Shown: positions 46,388 to 59,207, counted from the stretch's first letter. The stretch: DNA of 64,000 nucleotides from Photobacterium sp. JCM 19050 (GCA_001310455.1 BAXG01000013.1:1-64000); one strand, 5' to 3'. Translations and numbers: made by a program. The notes: generated from the letters alone by a model not told the origin.

Positions 46388-48610
46388 CTATTGAGCATGG
46401 CGGAATTTGGCATCCGCCAGTCAGCCCAGTCATATCCGTTACCATCACCCGCAGTCGTCGCTACAAGGCGTACTGAGGTATTGGCAGACGTAAGCGGAAC
46501 ACTGGCAGTGACCGCTGCATCACTTCCGCGCAGCACACCACTGTCATATTGTTTGACACCGTCAACGAATATTTGAAAGACCACCGAACCGTTGTTTCCG
46601 GCACCATCGTCGATCCCTACAACAGCACTGAACTGGTTAAAGTTCAGGCCACTGATATCGTAGGTCACATCAGATTCCGCATGTGCTCCCAGCCCTTTAG
46701 GGTAAACCGTGCCGCCCACGGAAAGCGGTTGACCATCACCCAACGCTTGCTGGCCGACATTCACGTCTTTTTCCAGTGGCCCCCAGCCATTGGTGACGGC
46801 TGTTTCCGTCATATCACTGGCATAGGTGTAAGACGCAGACGATGAGGCACTGACGCGGAATTTCGCATCTGCCCAGTCAACCCAGTCATGCCCGATACCA
46901 TCCCCGGCACCAGTGGCGACAAGGCGAACCGTTGATGCTCCGCTGGCAAGCGGGACAATCACATTGACGCCCGCTTCACTGCCGCGAAGCACACCACTGT
47001 CGAATTGTTTCACACCATCAACGAAGACCTGGAAGATCACGGAACCATTGTTGCCAGCTCCGTCATCAATACCCACCACAGCCCGGAACTGGTTGAAAGA
47101 CTGCCCCGAGATGTCATAAGTAATATCCGACTCAGCATGCGCGCCTAACCCTTTTGGATAAGTAATGCCGCCGACAGAGAGTGGCTGACCGTCACCGGCT
47201 GCCTGCTGACCAACGTTCATATCTTTTTCAAGTGGCCCCCAGCCGTTGATGGCTGAGGTTTCTGACATGTCACTGGCGTACACGAAGTTGTCAGTATTGA
47301 CACGGAATTTTGCATCCGCCCAGTCTGTCCAGTCGTATCCGTTACCGTCTCCGGCATCGGTTGCCACGAGGCGTACTGTGCTGGCAGAGGAAGTAAGAGG
47401 TACCGCGACTTCCACGCCGGCATCACTGCCCCGCAGTACACCACTGTCAAACTTCTTCACGCCGTCAACAAATACCTGGAACACCGCTGAACCATTGTTT
47501 CCGGCGCCATCATCAATACCGACAACCGCGGTAAACAGATCGAGCGACTGTCCGGCAATGTTGTACGTAATGCTTGAGGCGGCATGAGCCCCAGCCCTTT
47601 CGCGAATGGCTTACCTCCAACGGACAATGGCTGACCATCTCCAAGTTCAAGCTGGCCAACATTCATGTCTTTTTCAAGAGGGCCCCAGCCATTAGTAACA
47701 TTGGTTTCCTGCATGTCACTGGCGTAAAGGTATTTCACCTCTTTCACCCGGAACTTGGCATCAGCCAGTTGGCATGGTCGTAACCAATTCCATCTCCTGC
47801 ACTATTTGCCTCCAGTCGGACACTTTGGTTTGCGGGATCGAGCGGTATGTTAATTTGCACCCCGGCATCTGAACCACGCAGTGTTGCACTCTCATACTGG
47901 AGCACGTCATCCACGTAGACCCGGAAGATCACAGAGCCGTTGTTTCCTGCCCCATCATCAATACCAATCACAGCGCTGAACTCATCGAAAGAGTAGACAG
48001 AAATATCATAGGTAATTGAAGACTCGGCATGGGCCCCCAGACCTTTCGGGTACTTGATGCCGCCAACTGACAGCGTGTTGCCGTCACCCAGCGCGGTCTG
48101 CCCAACACTCATATCCTTCTCAAGTGGGCCCCAACCATTGGTGACATTTTCTTCAGCCAGATCGCTGGCGTAGATGTATGGCGCCGAAGGCAAGCGAAGT
48201 TTCACATCTCCCCAGTTGGCATGGTCGTGCCCTATTCCATCACCTGCATCATTCGCAACCAGTCTGAGTTCGGCAGCAGATGCATCGAGAGGAATAACAA
48301 CATGCTGAATTGGGTCACTTCCACGAATAACGCCACTTTGGAACTTCAGGACACCATCAACCCAGACTTCAAAAATGACTGAGCCAGAAGATCCGGCACC
48401 ATCATCAATGCCGATAAAGCTGCTGAACTGATCATAGGGTTTACCGGAGATATCGATAACGATTTCAGAATTTGCGTGGGCACCAAAGCCGGTTTCAAAC
48501 TCCACACCATCAATACCCAGTACACCACCGTCATTCTGGCCCTGTCCTCCGACACTCTGGTTGATCTCAACCGGTCCCCAACCATTAGTAGAAGAGGTAA
48601 TAATCAAGTC
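46388..48610 (-). repeat. Five tandem NPCBM modules (about 440 nt each)
   Basis: Each unit reads like YASDM..TNGWGPLEKDMNVG, then GLGAHAESDITYDISG, FSAVVGIDDGAGNNGSV and a late DAGDGIGHDWADWADAKFR. Units begin near 48610, 48175, 47740, 47290 and 46840. The last four are much closer to each other than to the first, pointing to recent duplication. NPCBM domains fold like F5/8-type galactose-binding modules. Confidence 0.8.
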
Positions 48611-51600
48611 AGAGGCACGGTCAAAGTTCTGATCAGCGGGTTGCGCGATAACCTGACCGGCGTATTCGATTTGCTGGAGGTAGGCTACCAATTGGTTGCG
48701 CTCTGTCACATTCGAAACGGAATGGACACCCGGTGTTTGCAGCACGTCTCCGAGCGTTGCAGCCTGCCCGTTGTGGAAGTAAGGCGCAGTGTCAAACACG
48801 CCTAAAAGCGTTGGTGTATCGAACCCGACACCGGACAACGATGCACCAATACCCTGACCGGATGAAGCTTGCACGGTACCGACATCATGACGGCGTCCAT
48901 CGGTGTAAATGGCCCCTGAGTGACATCTGTTACACCCTTTGGACGCAAATAAAGACTGACCCTGCTGCGCACTGGCAGTCAGAGTACCGTCTGCATTGCG
49001 GTATGGGCTTTTCGGGAACGTAGTCAGACTCGACACATAGGCCGCGAGATTATCCAAATCGGTACTGATACCGGCTTTAGGCGCACCCAGCGGGCTCTCA
49101 ACGTTTCCGAACAGTGCATCAGGAATAAAGCCCCGTCCACCGAAACCAAAGCGGATGTCGTTTTCGAAATCCTGGATTTCGTCGAAGTTCGCTGTCCAGT
49201 GAACATTGCCATGGCCAGTACCGGCTCGGCCTACGAGTGAAATGGTGTTACGTACCCCTTCACCACGGTCGGTAAAGTCCCAGTTGCGGCCATCAGAATC
49301 CCCGTCAGCGTGGCAGCTCGCGCATGAGAGGTAACCGTCTTTGGTCATACGCGGGTTTGACGCATCATGGAAGATCTGTTTACCGGCCAGTACGCTTGAA
49401 GACAGCTTTTCCGCCGCTACCATATCCACGTTTTTCTTGTGAATGATATCACCCTGATTCGCTTCAAAATCAGAGACGTCCCAAACCGCCACGCTGCGAG
49501 ACAGGAAGTTATGTACAAACAGGTGGTTACCAGCCCTTACCAGACCATTTGGCGCGAGGCCATGTCCGCCAAGTTGTGAAAGGGCACTGCCGTTGTAGGC
49601 ATCCAACACCTCGATATTGTTTTTGCCTTCCATCGCTGCATAGACATAGTCGCCCAGCGGGCTGAACACCACCGCTTTAGGTTGGGCATTGTTGTCGATA
49701 TCCAACTGTTTTGAAGGAATTTCCGTACGTGTTCCCATATCTATCTGCGAAAGAATGGCGCGTACTGTGGTTTCGAAAGTCAGGCCTTTGTTTGGATCCG
49801 ACTCTTTAAACGGTCCACGATCAATATTTGCTTTATTCGACGGCACCCAGGCAGTCCTGCCATCCGGAGAAATAGCAATACTGTTGAGATAGTTAGGAAT
49901 GCCCCGGCTGCGATCCGGTCCATCTACGTGGTGGTATCCTTGGCAAGACCGATAGTTCGGTTAACGGCCATATTGCTGATGGACACCTCAGTCACAACTG
50001 CCTGGTTCTGTGGGGAAACAAACCGGGTGACCAGAGCCATATCAGAGTTGGCATCTACCGCAATACCTCTGGCAGAGTGGCCAACATTGGCTGTCCCTAC
50101 CGTGTTGCGTGTTGTAGGGTCAATTTTCAGCAACTTACCGGATGCGTACAGCGACACAAGCGCTGCCGAACCATCCGGTGTGAACACGATGCCATTCGGA
50201 CGAGAGCCTCGTGGGAGATTAACAATATGGCGAACAGCCCCATTTGACGCCGCAAGAACGTGAATGGTGTCGCTGCCTTCACTCACAGACCACACGTCAC
50301 CGTTCGGAGCGACGGCTACAGCACGAGGGTTATCACCCACAGCCCGTTCCCATAACTTGCCAAAGGGTGCAGACGCCGACATCGCCGAAATGGTGTCATT
50401 GTCCGGGTTAGCGACAAAGACACGGTTGCCCGCGTTCACAATCGTTGAAGATGTGGTTGGTGCCACCGCCGTAACCGGGTAGTTAACGGTAAGGCTTTGG
50501 CTTGCTGTCGAAATGAAACCGTTCTCTCTTACAGAGAGAATCGGAGTCCAGTGCCCGGCGGTTGCGTAAGTATGAGATACCGCTCCACTGGTGCTGAATG
50601 GCGTTGGTGAAGAACCGTCACCAAAGTTCCAGGAGTATTCAACCGTGCCACCTAGGATTGATGATGCCGAAGCATTCAGGTTAACGGTTTGGTTAACCTC
50701 GACATTGGTTGGAATATTGGCGTTTACCGTGTGGGAAGCGACGTTTCCGGTTGAGAAACTGTAGCGGTATTCCGGCATCGGGTTACCAGCAAAATCCTTA
50801 ACGCCATCTACAACCACCTGGTAAATCTGGTTGGAAGCCAGTTGCTGATCCGGGGAGAAGTGAATAAACCCGAGGTTTACGCTGTAGGTACCGCTCAGCG
50901 GTGTACTGCTTCCCGCCGGAATAACCTTAAAGGTTGAGCTGTTAACCGAATCCATCAGGACACTGTCAGACAAAGCCAGGCCAACACGGGTTTTGGTCGA
51001 TACCTGCGTTTCGTTGTCCGCCGGTAATGTCCGGGTCACCTGTGGTGGGTTAGTATCCTGACCATCACTGTGGGCCCAGAAACCGCTGCCACTCCCATGG
51101 TCATTGCCCACCCAAAGCATATTACCAAAGGGGAATACCTGGCCGTGGTCGGTATCCTGCCCTGTGGCATTCAGGCTGCCTGAGCCCAGGTTAACATAGT
51201 TCTGTGTATCAGAAACATCGAGTACCGCAACGTCTTCCTGGTTACCCAGAAACAGCTTGTTGTCCTGGCCGTTACAGTAAAGGTTCACGTAACCACTATG
51301 CTGTTCGTTTACCAGTGTCATCGGGTTTGTGGTCGTGTCATAAGACACCAGTTTACTGGAAGAGGAACGAGGCCCGAAGTGCGCATACTTACCATCCCAA
51401 CAATTGATATAGAAAGTATATGGGAGGTTGTTGACCACCTTGTTCAATACCGGATTGACCGGATCGTCGATATTGAGAATAGAGAAGCCACCTCGGTCAT
51501 TGCGGCTCGCAAGATGTAGTTCATTACCCAACGCCAGTACTGAACCAACGGTAAAACCACCCAGTTCTGAACGAGGGATGGTTTTCACCAGAACCGGGTT

Positions 51601-52254
51601 ATCAACATCCGAAGTATCAACAATAGAGATACCTGACGTGCCACGCGCTACGTACAAATACGGTGCCTGCCAGAATACATTCCAGGGGATATTGCTGTAA
51701 CCGCCGAGAATGATACCGGGGAAGCCGAGCTTTGAACGCCGAACCGGATTGTTTACATCCGACCAGTCCCAAATCTCAATACTGCGGGAGTTATGCGTAA
51801 CGATAAGGTTGCCTTCAGAAAGGCCAAGAGAGTGGATTTCCGTGAAATCTTTTGTGCGCTGGCCGTCTCCCGTCCGGTGGGCATTGCTTCCATCCGGTTC
51901 GTAAACTTGGTTTACTTTTATCAGGTTACGTGGGTCAGACGCATCCAACGCCAGCCAGCCGCCGGGGTTTTGTCCGTGGTCAGGGGCAAATACACCAATG
52001 GCATAACCATTCATCATGGTCATCATATTCAAACCAAAGTGTGCTCTGTTCGGATAGTCTGGCGGTATGAAATTTGTGGTGTCATCGATCAACGTTGAAA
52101 CCTGGGTAAATACTTCATTGGATGCAAAGTTCGGATTACCCAAACCCGGTCCCTGCGCAGCATTTACACCAAAACTCAATGCCAAGGTTGTCACAACGAG
52201 GCGCCTGGCCCCATCGAACAAATACCGCTTTTGCCTTTGCTCTTGCTTGTTCAT
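46388..52254 (-). CDS. Giant secreted diheme / beta-propeller / NPCBM protein (four frameshifts)
   Basis: About 1955 residues after repair. Signal peptide (to VNAA); LVIVD-type propeller (about 50-390, repeats such as GISIVDTSDVDNPVLVKTI); a Big_5-like Ig domain (405-505, DNETQVSTKTRVGLALSD); PKD domain (510-600, YSWNFGDGSS); YVTN-type propeller (610-920); a cytochrome-c-peroxidase-like segment with two heme sites, CASCH (about 49310-49324) and CNRCH (about 48920-48934); and five NPCBM modules. Frames break at about 49922, 47760, 47590 and 46415, each repaired by one base (for example TGGCTGATGCC to TGGGCTGATGCC). It should act outside the cytoplasm, binding glycans and passing electrons or reducing peroxide. 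No family with this exact layout is known to me. Confidence 0.8.
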
Positions 52255-52415
52255 GACATCTTCCTTTTGTCCTTTGCTGCCGGCTACACACGTCAGGCCG
52301 ACAGCAAGGAGCCTACCCGTAGGCGGACTCCCTCTTAGTTGGAGTTATTCGTGTGTTGTCCTTTCCCTGGCCAAGACGAAAGATGGGTAGAAGGGTGAAT
52401 GGCACCCTCACGGCC

Positions 52416-52436
52416 GGGGCAGTTATACTCTGCCCC
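52416..52436. terminator. Hairpin between AKR and giant gene
   Basis: GGGGCAG / CTGCCCC with a 7-nt loop. Further short inverted repeats (for example CCTACCCGTAGG near 52311) follow towards the giant gene start. No T-run; either the AKR transcript end or a structured leader. Confidence 0.45.
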
Positions 52437-52507
52437 TTGCCGGAAGCCGGGATACTGCCCGGTAAGTTATTGTTAGATTTCAAAAGCTGAAAACAGGTAG
52501 CACATGC

Positions 52508-53497
52508 TTAAAACAGTGCGCGAATGTCTGCCAGCATCGCCAACGCATCCTCAGGTGAAACCTGTAGATCCCCTGCCGCCGCATTTTGCGCCGCATGATG
52601 CGAAGAACGCGCCCCGCAAAGCACAAAATCCACACCTGGCAGCATATAAGATGCCGCAATGACCAACTGAGCCATTGAGCAGTTGTATTTACTGGTGAGT
52701 GATTGCCAACCAGCCAAAACCTCCAACACCTGCCGGCGCTTTTCCGGAACGAACCAAGGATTCCAGGCGTCAACAGCGCGGATATCATTCTGGTCGAACT
52801 GGGTATCCATAGTGATTTTGCCTGACAGCAGCCCTTGCTCCAGGGTCTGGTACGCCAGCGTCGACATACCCAGTTCCTGGTTCAGCTCGATGGTAGGACG
52901 GGCATCGTCTTCCCACAGCATGCTGTAACGAATCTGGTTTGTCGCCATATGACCGCCAGTGCAGTATTGCCGCGTTTCTTCTTCGGTCAGGTTACTGATA
53001 CCCAGTGCGCGTAACTTTCCTTCTTGCTGGAGTGACACCAGGCAGTCGAGGGTTTCTTCAATAGGGGTGTCCAAAGGCGGAATTGCAGGCCAGTGAACTT
53101 GGTATAAGTCCAGGTAATCCGTACCCAACCGAGCAAGGCTCTCTTCCACTTCACGCCGGATACTTTGTGGCGTCAGGTTGCGCTTTAGGGTTTTGCCGTC
53201 TGTCGCAAAGTGCTCGACACCGTCCCAATCCCAGATCAAACCGCACTTGGTGGCAATAACCAGGTCATCACGGCGACCTTTAATCGCCTTGCCGATAACA
53301 CGCTCTGACTCGCCAAAACCATAACCCGGTGCGGTGTCGATGAAGTTCACACCGCCATCTATAGCGGCATGAATCGTGTCAATCAGTTGCTTTTCTTCCG
53401 TGTCCCCACCCCATACGGAGCCGCCGCCAATGCCCCAGGTACCGAGGACAACCGCTGACGCTTCAATACCGGTGTTTCCAATTTCCCTGTACAACAT
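52508..53497 (-). CDS. Aldo/keto reductase
   Basis: A 329-residue AKR-fold (TIM barrel) oxidoreductase. Catalytic tetrad: Asp in NFIDTAPGYGFGESE, the Tyr there, Lys in VIATKCGL and His in LYQVHWPAIPP. The NADP-binding end (FVLCGARSSHHAAQNAAA) is present. It lies 11 nt after the permease gene, so it belongs to the importer operon and probably oxidises or reduces the imported sugar, polyol or an aldehyde made from it. The substrate cannot be told. Confidence 0.87.
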   Translation of the reverse strand: MLYREIGNTGIEASAVVLGTWGIGGGSVWGGDTEEKQLIDTIHAAIDGGVNFIDTAPGYGFGESERVIGKAIKGRRDDLVIATKCGLIWDWDGVEHFATDGKTLKRNLTPQSIRREVEESLARLGTDYLDLYQVHWPAIPPLDTPIEETLDCLVSLQQEGKLRALGISNLTEEETRQYCTGGHMATNQIRYSMLWEDDARPTIELNQELGMSTLAYQTLEQGLLSGKITMDTQFDQNDIRAVDAWNPWFVPEKRRQVLEVLAGWQSLTSKYNCSMAQLVIAASYMLPGVDFVLCGARSSHHAAQNAAAGDLQVSPEDALAMLADIRALF

Positions 53498-53508
53498 GAC
53501 TCGCTCCC

Positions 53509-54515
53509 TTACTTCTTGGATTGGATGAAATGGTCAATGGCAATAGCCACCAGCAGGATCAAGCCGCGGATCAGCTCCTGCCAGTAGACAGGGACGTTCA
53601 ACAATATCAGCGACGAGGAAACGATAGATAGCAATGCAATACCCAAAATGGCACCCAGGATGGTCCCGGCACCGCCGTTCAGGCTGGCCCCACCGATAAC
53701 GGCTGCTGCAATAACATTCAATTCAAGACCTATGCCAAAGGTTGGAGTTGCCCCGCCGAACTTGGCCATAAAGATGATCCCGGCAAGACCGGCCATCGCT
53801 GAACAAAGCACCGTGGTCCAGAACTTAATGCGGTCTGTGCGGATACCGGAATACACTGCAGCCTTTTCGTTGCTGCCTGTGTAATAGACGCGGCGGAAAA
53901 CCATCAGATTCCGCAGCATATAATCTGAAATAAATATCACCGCGATAAAGATAATGACCGAAAACGGCAATCCGAAGACGTCACCCTGCCCGATGAACTT
54001 GAATTCGGGTGGCAGGCTGTAAAGCGAAAGCGGTGAACCTTCGGTTATAACGAAGCAGAATCCCCGTGCGATACCGAGAAACGCAAGCGTCGTCATAAAG
54101 TGGCTTAAGCCGATTTTGGTGACACATACACCCATGATGCTGCCAATACCGGCACAGGCTGCAATGGCAACCAGGCTGGCTATCCAGGATCCATTCCTAA
54201 AAGGAACAGCTTCCCGGCAATCACCATGGAAAGACACATTACCGCACCAACGGAAAGGTCAAACCCTCCGACAATCAACAGGATGGTCATCCCTACAACC
54301 ACCAGGCCTTCTGTAGAGAAAGAAAGCAGCATGGCGCGCATGTTTGCCCAGGTAAGGAAGTAAGGGGAAGCAAAGCTCATCACCACAAACAGGATAAGGA
54401 TGATGGCAACAAGGGTGGCTTCCCGAGCACCTGCAACTTTGGTAAACAGGGAAAGGATCCCTCCCTGTCCTTTTTGATCCGGCGTTTCCGCCTGTCCTAC
54501 AAGTTCCGTCTTCAT
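53509..54515 (-). CDS. RbsC-type sugar ABC permease (one frameshift)
   Basis: About 336 residues after repair, with some ten hydrophobic segments. Marks: TEGLVVVGMTILLIVGGFDL-SVG (the conserved region after TM2) and AAAVIGGASLNGGAGTILGA (the EAA-like coupling loop of RbsC-type permeases). The break at about 54185-54193 joins FLLGM to SWIASLVAIAACAGIGSIMG with one base. It forms the membrane channel with the ATPase upstream. GTTCC/GAAGACGG spacer of 53 nt from the ATPase gene. Confidence 0.88.
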
Positions 54516-54568
54516 AGTTCTACCGCCGTTTAATCTTCTACACGTCTTGGTCTTTCAAATTTCAAAGC

Positions 54569-56094
54569 TCAGCTGGCTTTCTTTTCCGGCGCCAATGCAA
54601 TCCCGGATGCCAGGTGGATAATGTTTTCTTCTGTCATCTCATCACCGGTCAGCTCGCCGGAAATGGTGTTTTCATACATCACCATCACCCGGTCGCTGAT
54701 ACCGATTACTTCCGGCAACTCGGAAGAAATCACGATGACGCCCACGCCGCTGTTCGCCAGCTCCCTGAGCAAGGTATGAATTTCATGTTTTGCGCCCACA
54801 TCAATACCCCGGGTAGGCTCATCCATAATGATGATCTTGGGGTTGATAGCGAGCATTCTCGCAATGGCCACCTTTTGCTGGTTACCACCGCTGAGCTCCC
54901 CGACAAACTGCCCGACATCACGGCATTTCACTTTCAGCTTTTTCGAAAGGGTTTCCGCCTGCTGTTTCTCTTTTTTCCTGTCCAGCCGGCCAAAACGGTT
55001 GCAGACATTTTTCAGCCCCAATACCGAAATGTTTTCCTGAATGGTCATCTCCAGGTACACACCTTCCCCTTTCCTGTCCTCAGAAAGGTAAATAATCCGG
55101 TTTTTCAGGCTGTCTTCGTACCGGTTCAATTTAACCTGTTTACCGTCCAACAAAACAAATCCGTCTGATTTCGGCATCAGGCCGCAAAACGTTTGGATAA
55201 GTTCACTGCGTCCGGAGCCAATCAACCCGGCAATACCGAGGATTTCACCCTGGTGCAAATCAAAACTGATATTGGAAAATCGATAAGAGTCGCTGAGGTT
55301 TTGCACACTCAGCAGCGGTGTTCCGTTCGGGTCAACACTGTCATTTTTGGCCGGGTAAAGATCATCAATCTGGCGCCCAACCATGCTGTTCACCACATCT
55401 TCTGGCGTGATGTCTTTCACTTCGTGGGTACAAATCAATTTCCCGTCCCGCAGCACTGTTACCCTGTCACATTGAGCAAAATTTCAGCCATCCGGTGACT
55501 GATATAAATAATACTGACGCCGCGGGCTTTTAAGTCCTGGATAATTTCCGCCAGCGCTTCTGACTCCTTTTCTGTCAGCGCGGCTGTCGGTTCATCCAGA
55601 ATCAATACATCGCACTCATCGGAGAGTGCTTTAGCAATTTCGATAATTTGTTGGGTGGATATACCCAGCTTTTCGACTTTCGTTTTGGGGTCTACGTGCA
55701 TCAATTGAGAAAGAATTTCTTCTGCTCGCTGGTTAATGTCTTCGTAGTCGATACACCAGTTCTCACCTTTTCTGGCCCCGGACATAAAGACGTTTTCCGC
55801 GACACTGACATCCGGGCAAAGAGCAATTTCCTGGTGGACAAAACTCACACCCAATGCCTTCGCTTTTCGCGGGCTCTCGACTGTCACTTCCTGGTTCTTA
55901 ATTACGATAGAGCCGGCATCCGGTTGGTAGATTCCGTTAATCACCTTCATCAAGGTGGATTTACCGGCTCCGTTCTCTCCACAGAGAGCATGAATTTCTC
56001 CTTTTCTCAGAGAAAAATTCACCTCAGACAAAGCGACTGTTGCACCAAACGTCTTGGTAATGTTCCGTAATTCAAGGATGTGATTTTCTGCCAC
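54569..56094 (-). CDS. RbsA-type double ATPase of a sugar importer (one frameshift)
   Basis: About 509 residues after repair, two fused ABC domains. The N-terminal one has ALCGENGAGKSTLMKVI (Walker A) and LILDEPTAALTEKE. The C-terminal one has GIAGLIGSGRSEL (degenerate Walker A), GELSGGNQQKVAIARML and IIMDEPTRGIDVGAKHEIH, typical of RbsA/MglA. The break at about 55470-55474 (a T run) joins SHRMAEIL to AQCDRVTVLRDGKL with one base restored. Energises uptake by the permease. Gap to the binding-protein gene 137 nt. Confidence 0.9.
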
Positions 56095-56231
56095 AACAAC
56101 ACTCCTGCAACACTGCGTTTCCGGGCTAATTAATCCTTGTGCATAACCGGCTTATCTGTCGCCGTTTCTTCGCTATCCACATTCAAACAGACCCGGGACG
56201 AGACAGGCTCGCCCCGGTTTTTCAGCATTAA

Positions 56232-57294
56232 TTACTCGTTTACACCTTTTGAACCACGGCGCTTCACATACTCATCCCAGTAGAAGTAATCAGCATTTTC
56301 TTTGGTGATGATGGAGAAACCGTTGTCCACATATGGCACCTGCATCGGGTTTTGGCCGGTTGCTACGTGATCATTCATTGGATCAATCAGGTCGGCATGC
56401 TTGGCAAGGAACAACAGGGTCATACCCATAAAGCCCTGTACACCCTGGTTCGGGTTGAGGGCACCAAAGATTTCGTCGTTCTTGATCATATCCAGCACTT
56501 TGGCATTGATGTCGCAGTTGAATACACGAATCTTGCCACCCAGCTCTTTGGTTGCCTGAGCGGCACCCATTGCAGAGTTTGCTTCTGGCATAAACACGGC
56601 GCCAAGGTTAGGGTTGGCCTGAGCATGGTCAGAACAGCATTGTAAGCTTTGGTTGGATCCTGGTTGCTTGCTGCACGCGCCACCAGCTTCATGTCAGGCC
56701 ATTTTTCTTCCATACGGCCAATAAAGGCTGCAACACGCTTGTCATGGTTATCCTGGCCCGGGTTTTCCAGTATCGCGTACTCACCCTTTCCGCCCATATC
56801 TTCAGCAATCGCATCCGCTGCGAAAATTCCTTCACGGGTATTGTCAGACGTGACATAAGCAGTACGTTCACTGTTAGGTGAATCCGCACCAAAGGTAACA
56901 ACAGGAATACCCATCTTACGAGCGCGGTTAATAGGCTCTACAAACGGGTCAGGGTTGATTGGCGCTAACAAAATACCTGCCGGCTTGCGGGCCAGGATTT
57001 GTTCAAAGGATGCCAGCTGTTTGTTTACGTCGTATTCTGGTGTGCCGGTATAAACTGTTTTCACACCAAGCTTCTGACCCGCCTGTTTCATCATTTCGTA
57101 TACAGGGAACCAGTACTCAACACCGGAAACAAACACATTCATGTAGTAGGTTTCTTCAGCATCACCGACAAAACCAGCCTTGCTTTCTTCTTCTGCGACA
57201 GCACCAAAGGCGACACACGAACCAAGCAGCATGGCAGAGACTTGCTTGATAAGGCTTTTGGCGAAGCCGGTTGGCCTTTTTTACGCATTACCAT
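56232..57294 (-). CDS. Periplasmic sugar-binding protein, RbsB-like (two frameshifts)
   Basis: About 354 residues after repair. The signal peptide is visible only after one restored base near 57272 (MRKK..., LIKQVSAMLLGSCVAFGAVA). The mature protein is a cluster-B type-I binding protein: YYMNVFVSGVEYWFPVYEMM, GILLAPINPDPFVEPINRAR, ENPGQDNHDKRVAAFIGRME, then after a second break near 56625, QANPNLGAVFMPEANSAMGA. It captures the substrate for the importer. First gene of the SBP-ATPase-permease-AKR operon, preceded by GGAGAG. The ligand is unknown; it resembles binding proteins for rhamnose, autoinducer-2 or polyols rather than ribose itself. Confidence 0.88.
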
Positions 57295-57779
57295 TACATC
57301 TCTCCTTAAACACTCTTCCGTCTTCCTTAATCAACTGCATCTACGCTATGACAGCGATTGACCGAACTAATTGTTGTCGGTAGCAGCCTTGTAAGATGCA
57401 AATTTAATTAACATCGTGATAACAACAATAGATAGCTAAATGTCGTTTTACAAGCCCTTTTGTAGCATTACTCGCCAAAAACAATATACAACCATATAAA
57501 AATATAAAAACAACCCACAACCCCGATATAACCTTATATAGCCGACATATAAATCTAATATTACGGCATTAGATAGAGATTAAATACAAAGGCAGTGGCG
57601 TTTTTTGTCTTTTTCTAGCTGTTTTCAACAACAGAAAAGCAACAATAATTGAAAGTAAAGCTCCATAATGCTACATAATAAAACAACACCCTTTGGCTGA
57701 ATGTCGTCATCCCGTTAACAGGATGCCAACACAAACCACAAGCCGGGTGGTTAAGTCTAAAGAAAACGGAGTAGTAACT
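57295..57779. promoter_or_regulatory. Divergent control region of the importer and FAD-oxidase genes
   Basis: 485 nt, very AT-rich, no gene. It holds GCTAAATGTCGTTTTAC (57434-57450), TGTAGCATTA (57461-57470) and the inverted TAATGCTACA (57665-57674). ACGACATTTAGC (complement of the first) recurs upstream of the GlpD-like gene. These are candidate binding sites of the DeoR regulator. Confidence 0.55.
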
Positions 57780-59170
57780 ATGGAAAGCAACTTTGCGCAA
57801 ATTCTTAATGAATTGGAGACCCGACAACCCGGAGGGCTGGACTACACCTTGGTATCCAGAAACGACATTGATCCTGAAGAGCACTGGCCGCGCCACTTTA
57901 AACAAAGCGGCAAACCCGACAGCTTTTTGATGTTTAAGCCGGCGAACGCCGAAGAGGTGTCCTACATCCTTAAACTGGCGAATGAACTTCGTTTTCAGGT
58001 TTCAGTGGTGGGCGGACGATCAAATGTCGTGGGCAGTTTTGACGGTGGACCGACCGTTTACATTTCGACGGAAAAATTTAATGACATCGCTCCCCTTGAA
58101 CGTGTAACGAGCCAGATCACTGTCGGCTCCGGTGTATATGGCGGAGATCTGCTGTCGACGCTCGAAAAGTGGGGGTTTGAACTTGGCCAGTACCCACAGT
58201 CGCTGTTTATTTCAACCGTAGGTGGGTGGATTAATACCCGCGCAACAGGTTCAGTGTCCACTTACTACGGCGGTATTGAAGAAGCGGTAGTAGGTATTGA
58301 AGCCGTACTGGCTACCGGTGAAATCATCAAAGCAACCCCCAGTGCACGCACACCGGGCGGCCTCGACCTTATCCGTATGCTGATTGGTTCTGAAGGCAGC
58401 ATTGCTGTCATCACATCAGTCACACTGAAAGTTCACCGCAAGCTGTCTACCTCCATGACATCCATGGCCTTTGACTCTTACCGGGATGCTGTTGACGCAC
58501 AGCGCCAACTGGTTCAGGGTGGTTTCCCTGTTGGTTTGCTTCGCGCATATAACGTTGCAGAAACAAAGCACATCCTCCATTCTTTGCCAAACGCTCCTAC
58601 CGGAGATTTTGCACTCCTGACTTTCTCCATGATTGCACCGGGAGAATCACTTTCAGCAGTGACCGGCGAAGCCGCCGCAAGCTCGCTGGTCTGGGAGGCA
58701 GGATTATCACAGATGATGCCTCTGATGGCTGGTTTATCCACCGTTACCAGTGCGAAACCATGATGCGGGACCGGAATGTCACCAACGGTGAAATGTTTGA
58801 CACTGTAGAGGTAACCCTGCCGTGGGATCGCGCTGCAGACTGCGCCCTTGCCCTGGAAGAGATTTTCGACCCGAAAATCACCAAGTTCTTTACCCATTTC
58901 TCCCATGCCTACCAGACCGGAGCATGTATGTACGCGCTCTTTTTCATCAATGAAAGCAATGATGATGAAGCGATGAAAGTATGGCGTTTCTGCCAGAATG
59001 AAATGGTGCGTGTTGTACGGGAGCATGGCGGTACACTGGCTCACCACCACGGTATCGGAGCAGAACGCGCAGTCCAGTACATGGAATCCGACATTGGCAT
59101 GGTCCATAAACGTATCAAAGAAAGCCTTGATCCAAACAACGTGCTGTTTTGCCGTATGTTGCTTGGTTAA
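57780..59170 (+). CDS. FAD-binding oxidase, AGPS/glycolate-oxidase-like (one frameshift)
   Basis: About 464 residues after repair. A vanillyl-alcohol-oxidase-fold flavoprotein: the FAD-binding part has VSVVGGRSNVVGSFDG and TVGGWINTRATGSVSTYYGG, and the cap ends with REHGGTLAHHHGIGAERAVQ and LDPNNVLF, a His-rich active site shared with alkyldihydroxyacetonephosphate synthase and FAD-linked lactate/glycolate dehydrogenases. The break near 58689 (GGG for GGGG) restores WGGRIITDDASDGWFIHRYQ. It probably oxidises a hydroxy acid or phosphorylated polyol of this pathway. Start has GGAG upstream. Confidence 0.83.
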
Positions 59171-59207
59171 AGCTTGTACCACTCTCCCCAATTAAGCCCT
59201 GAACAGC

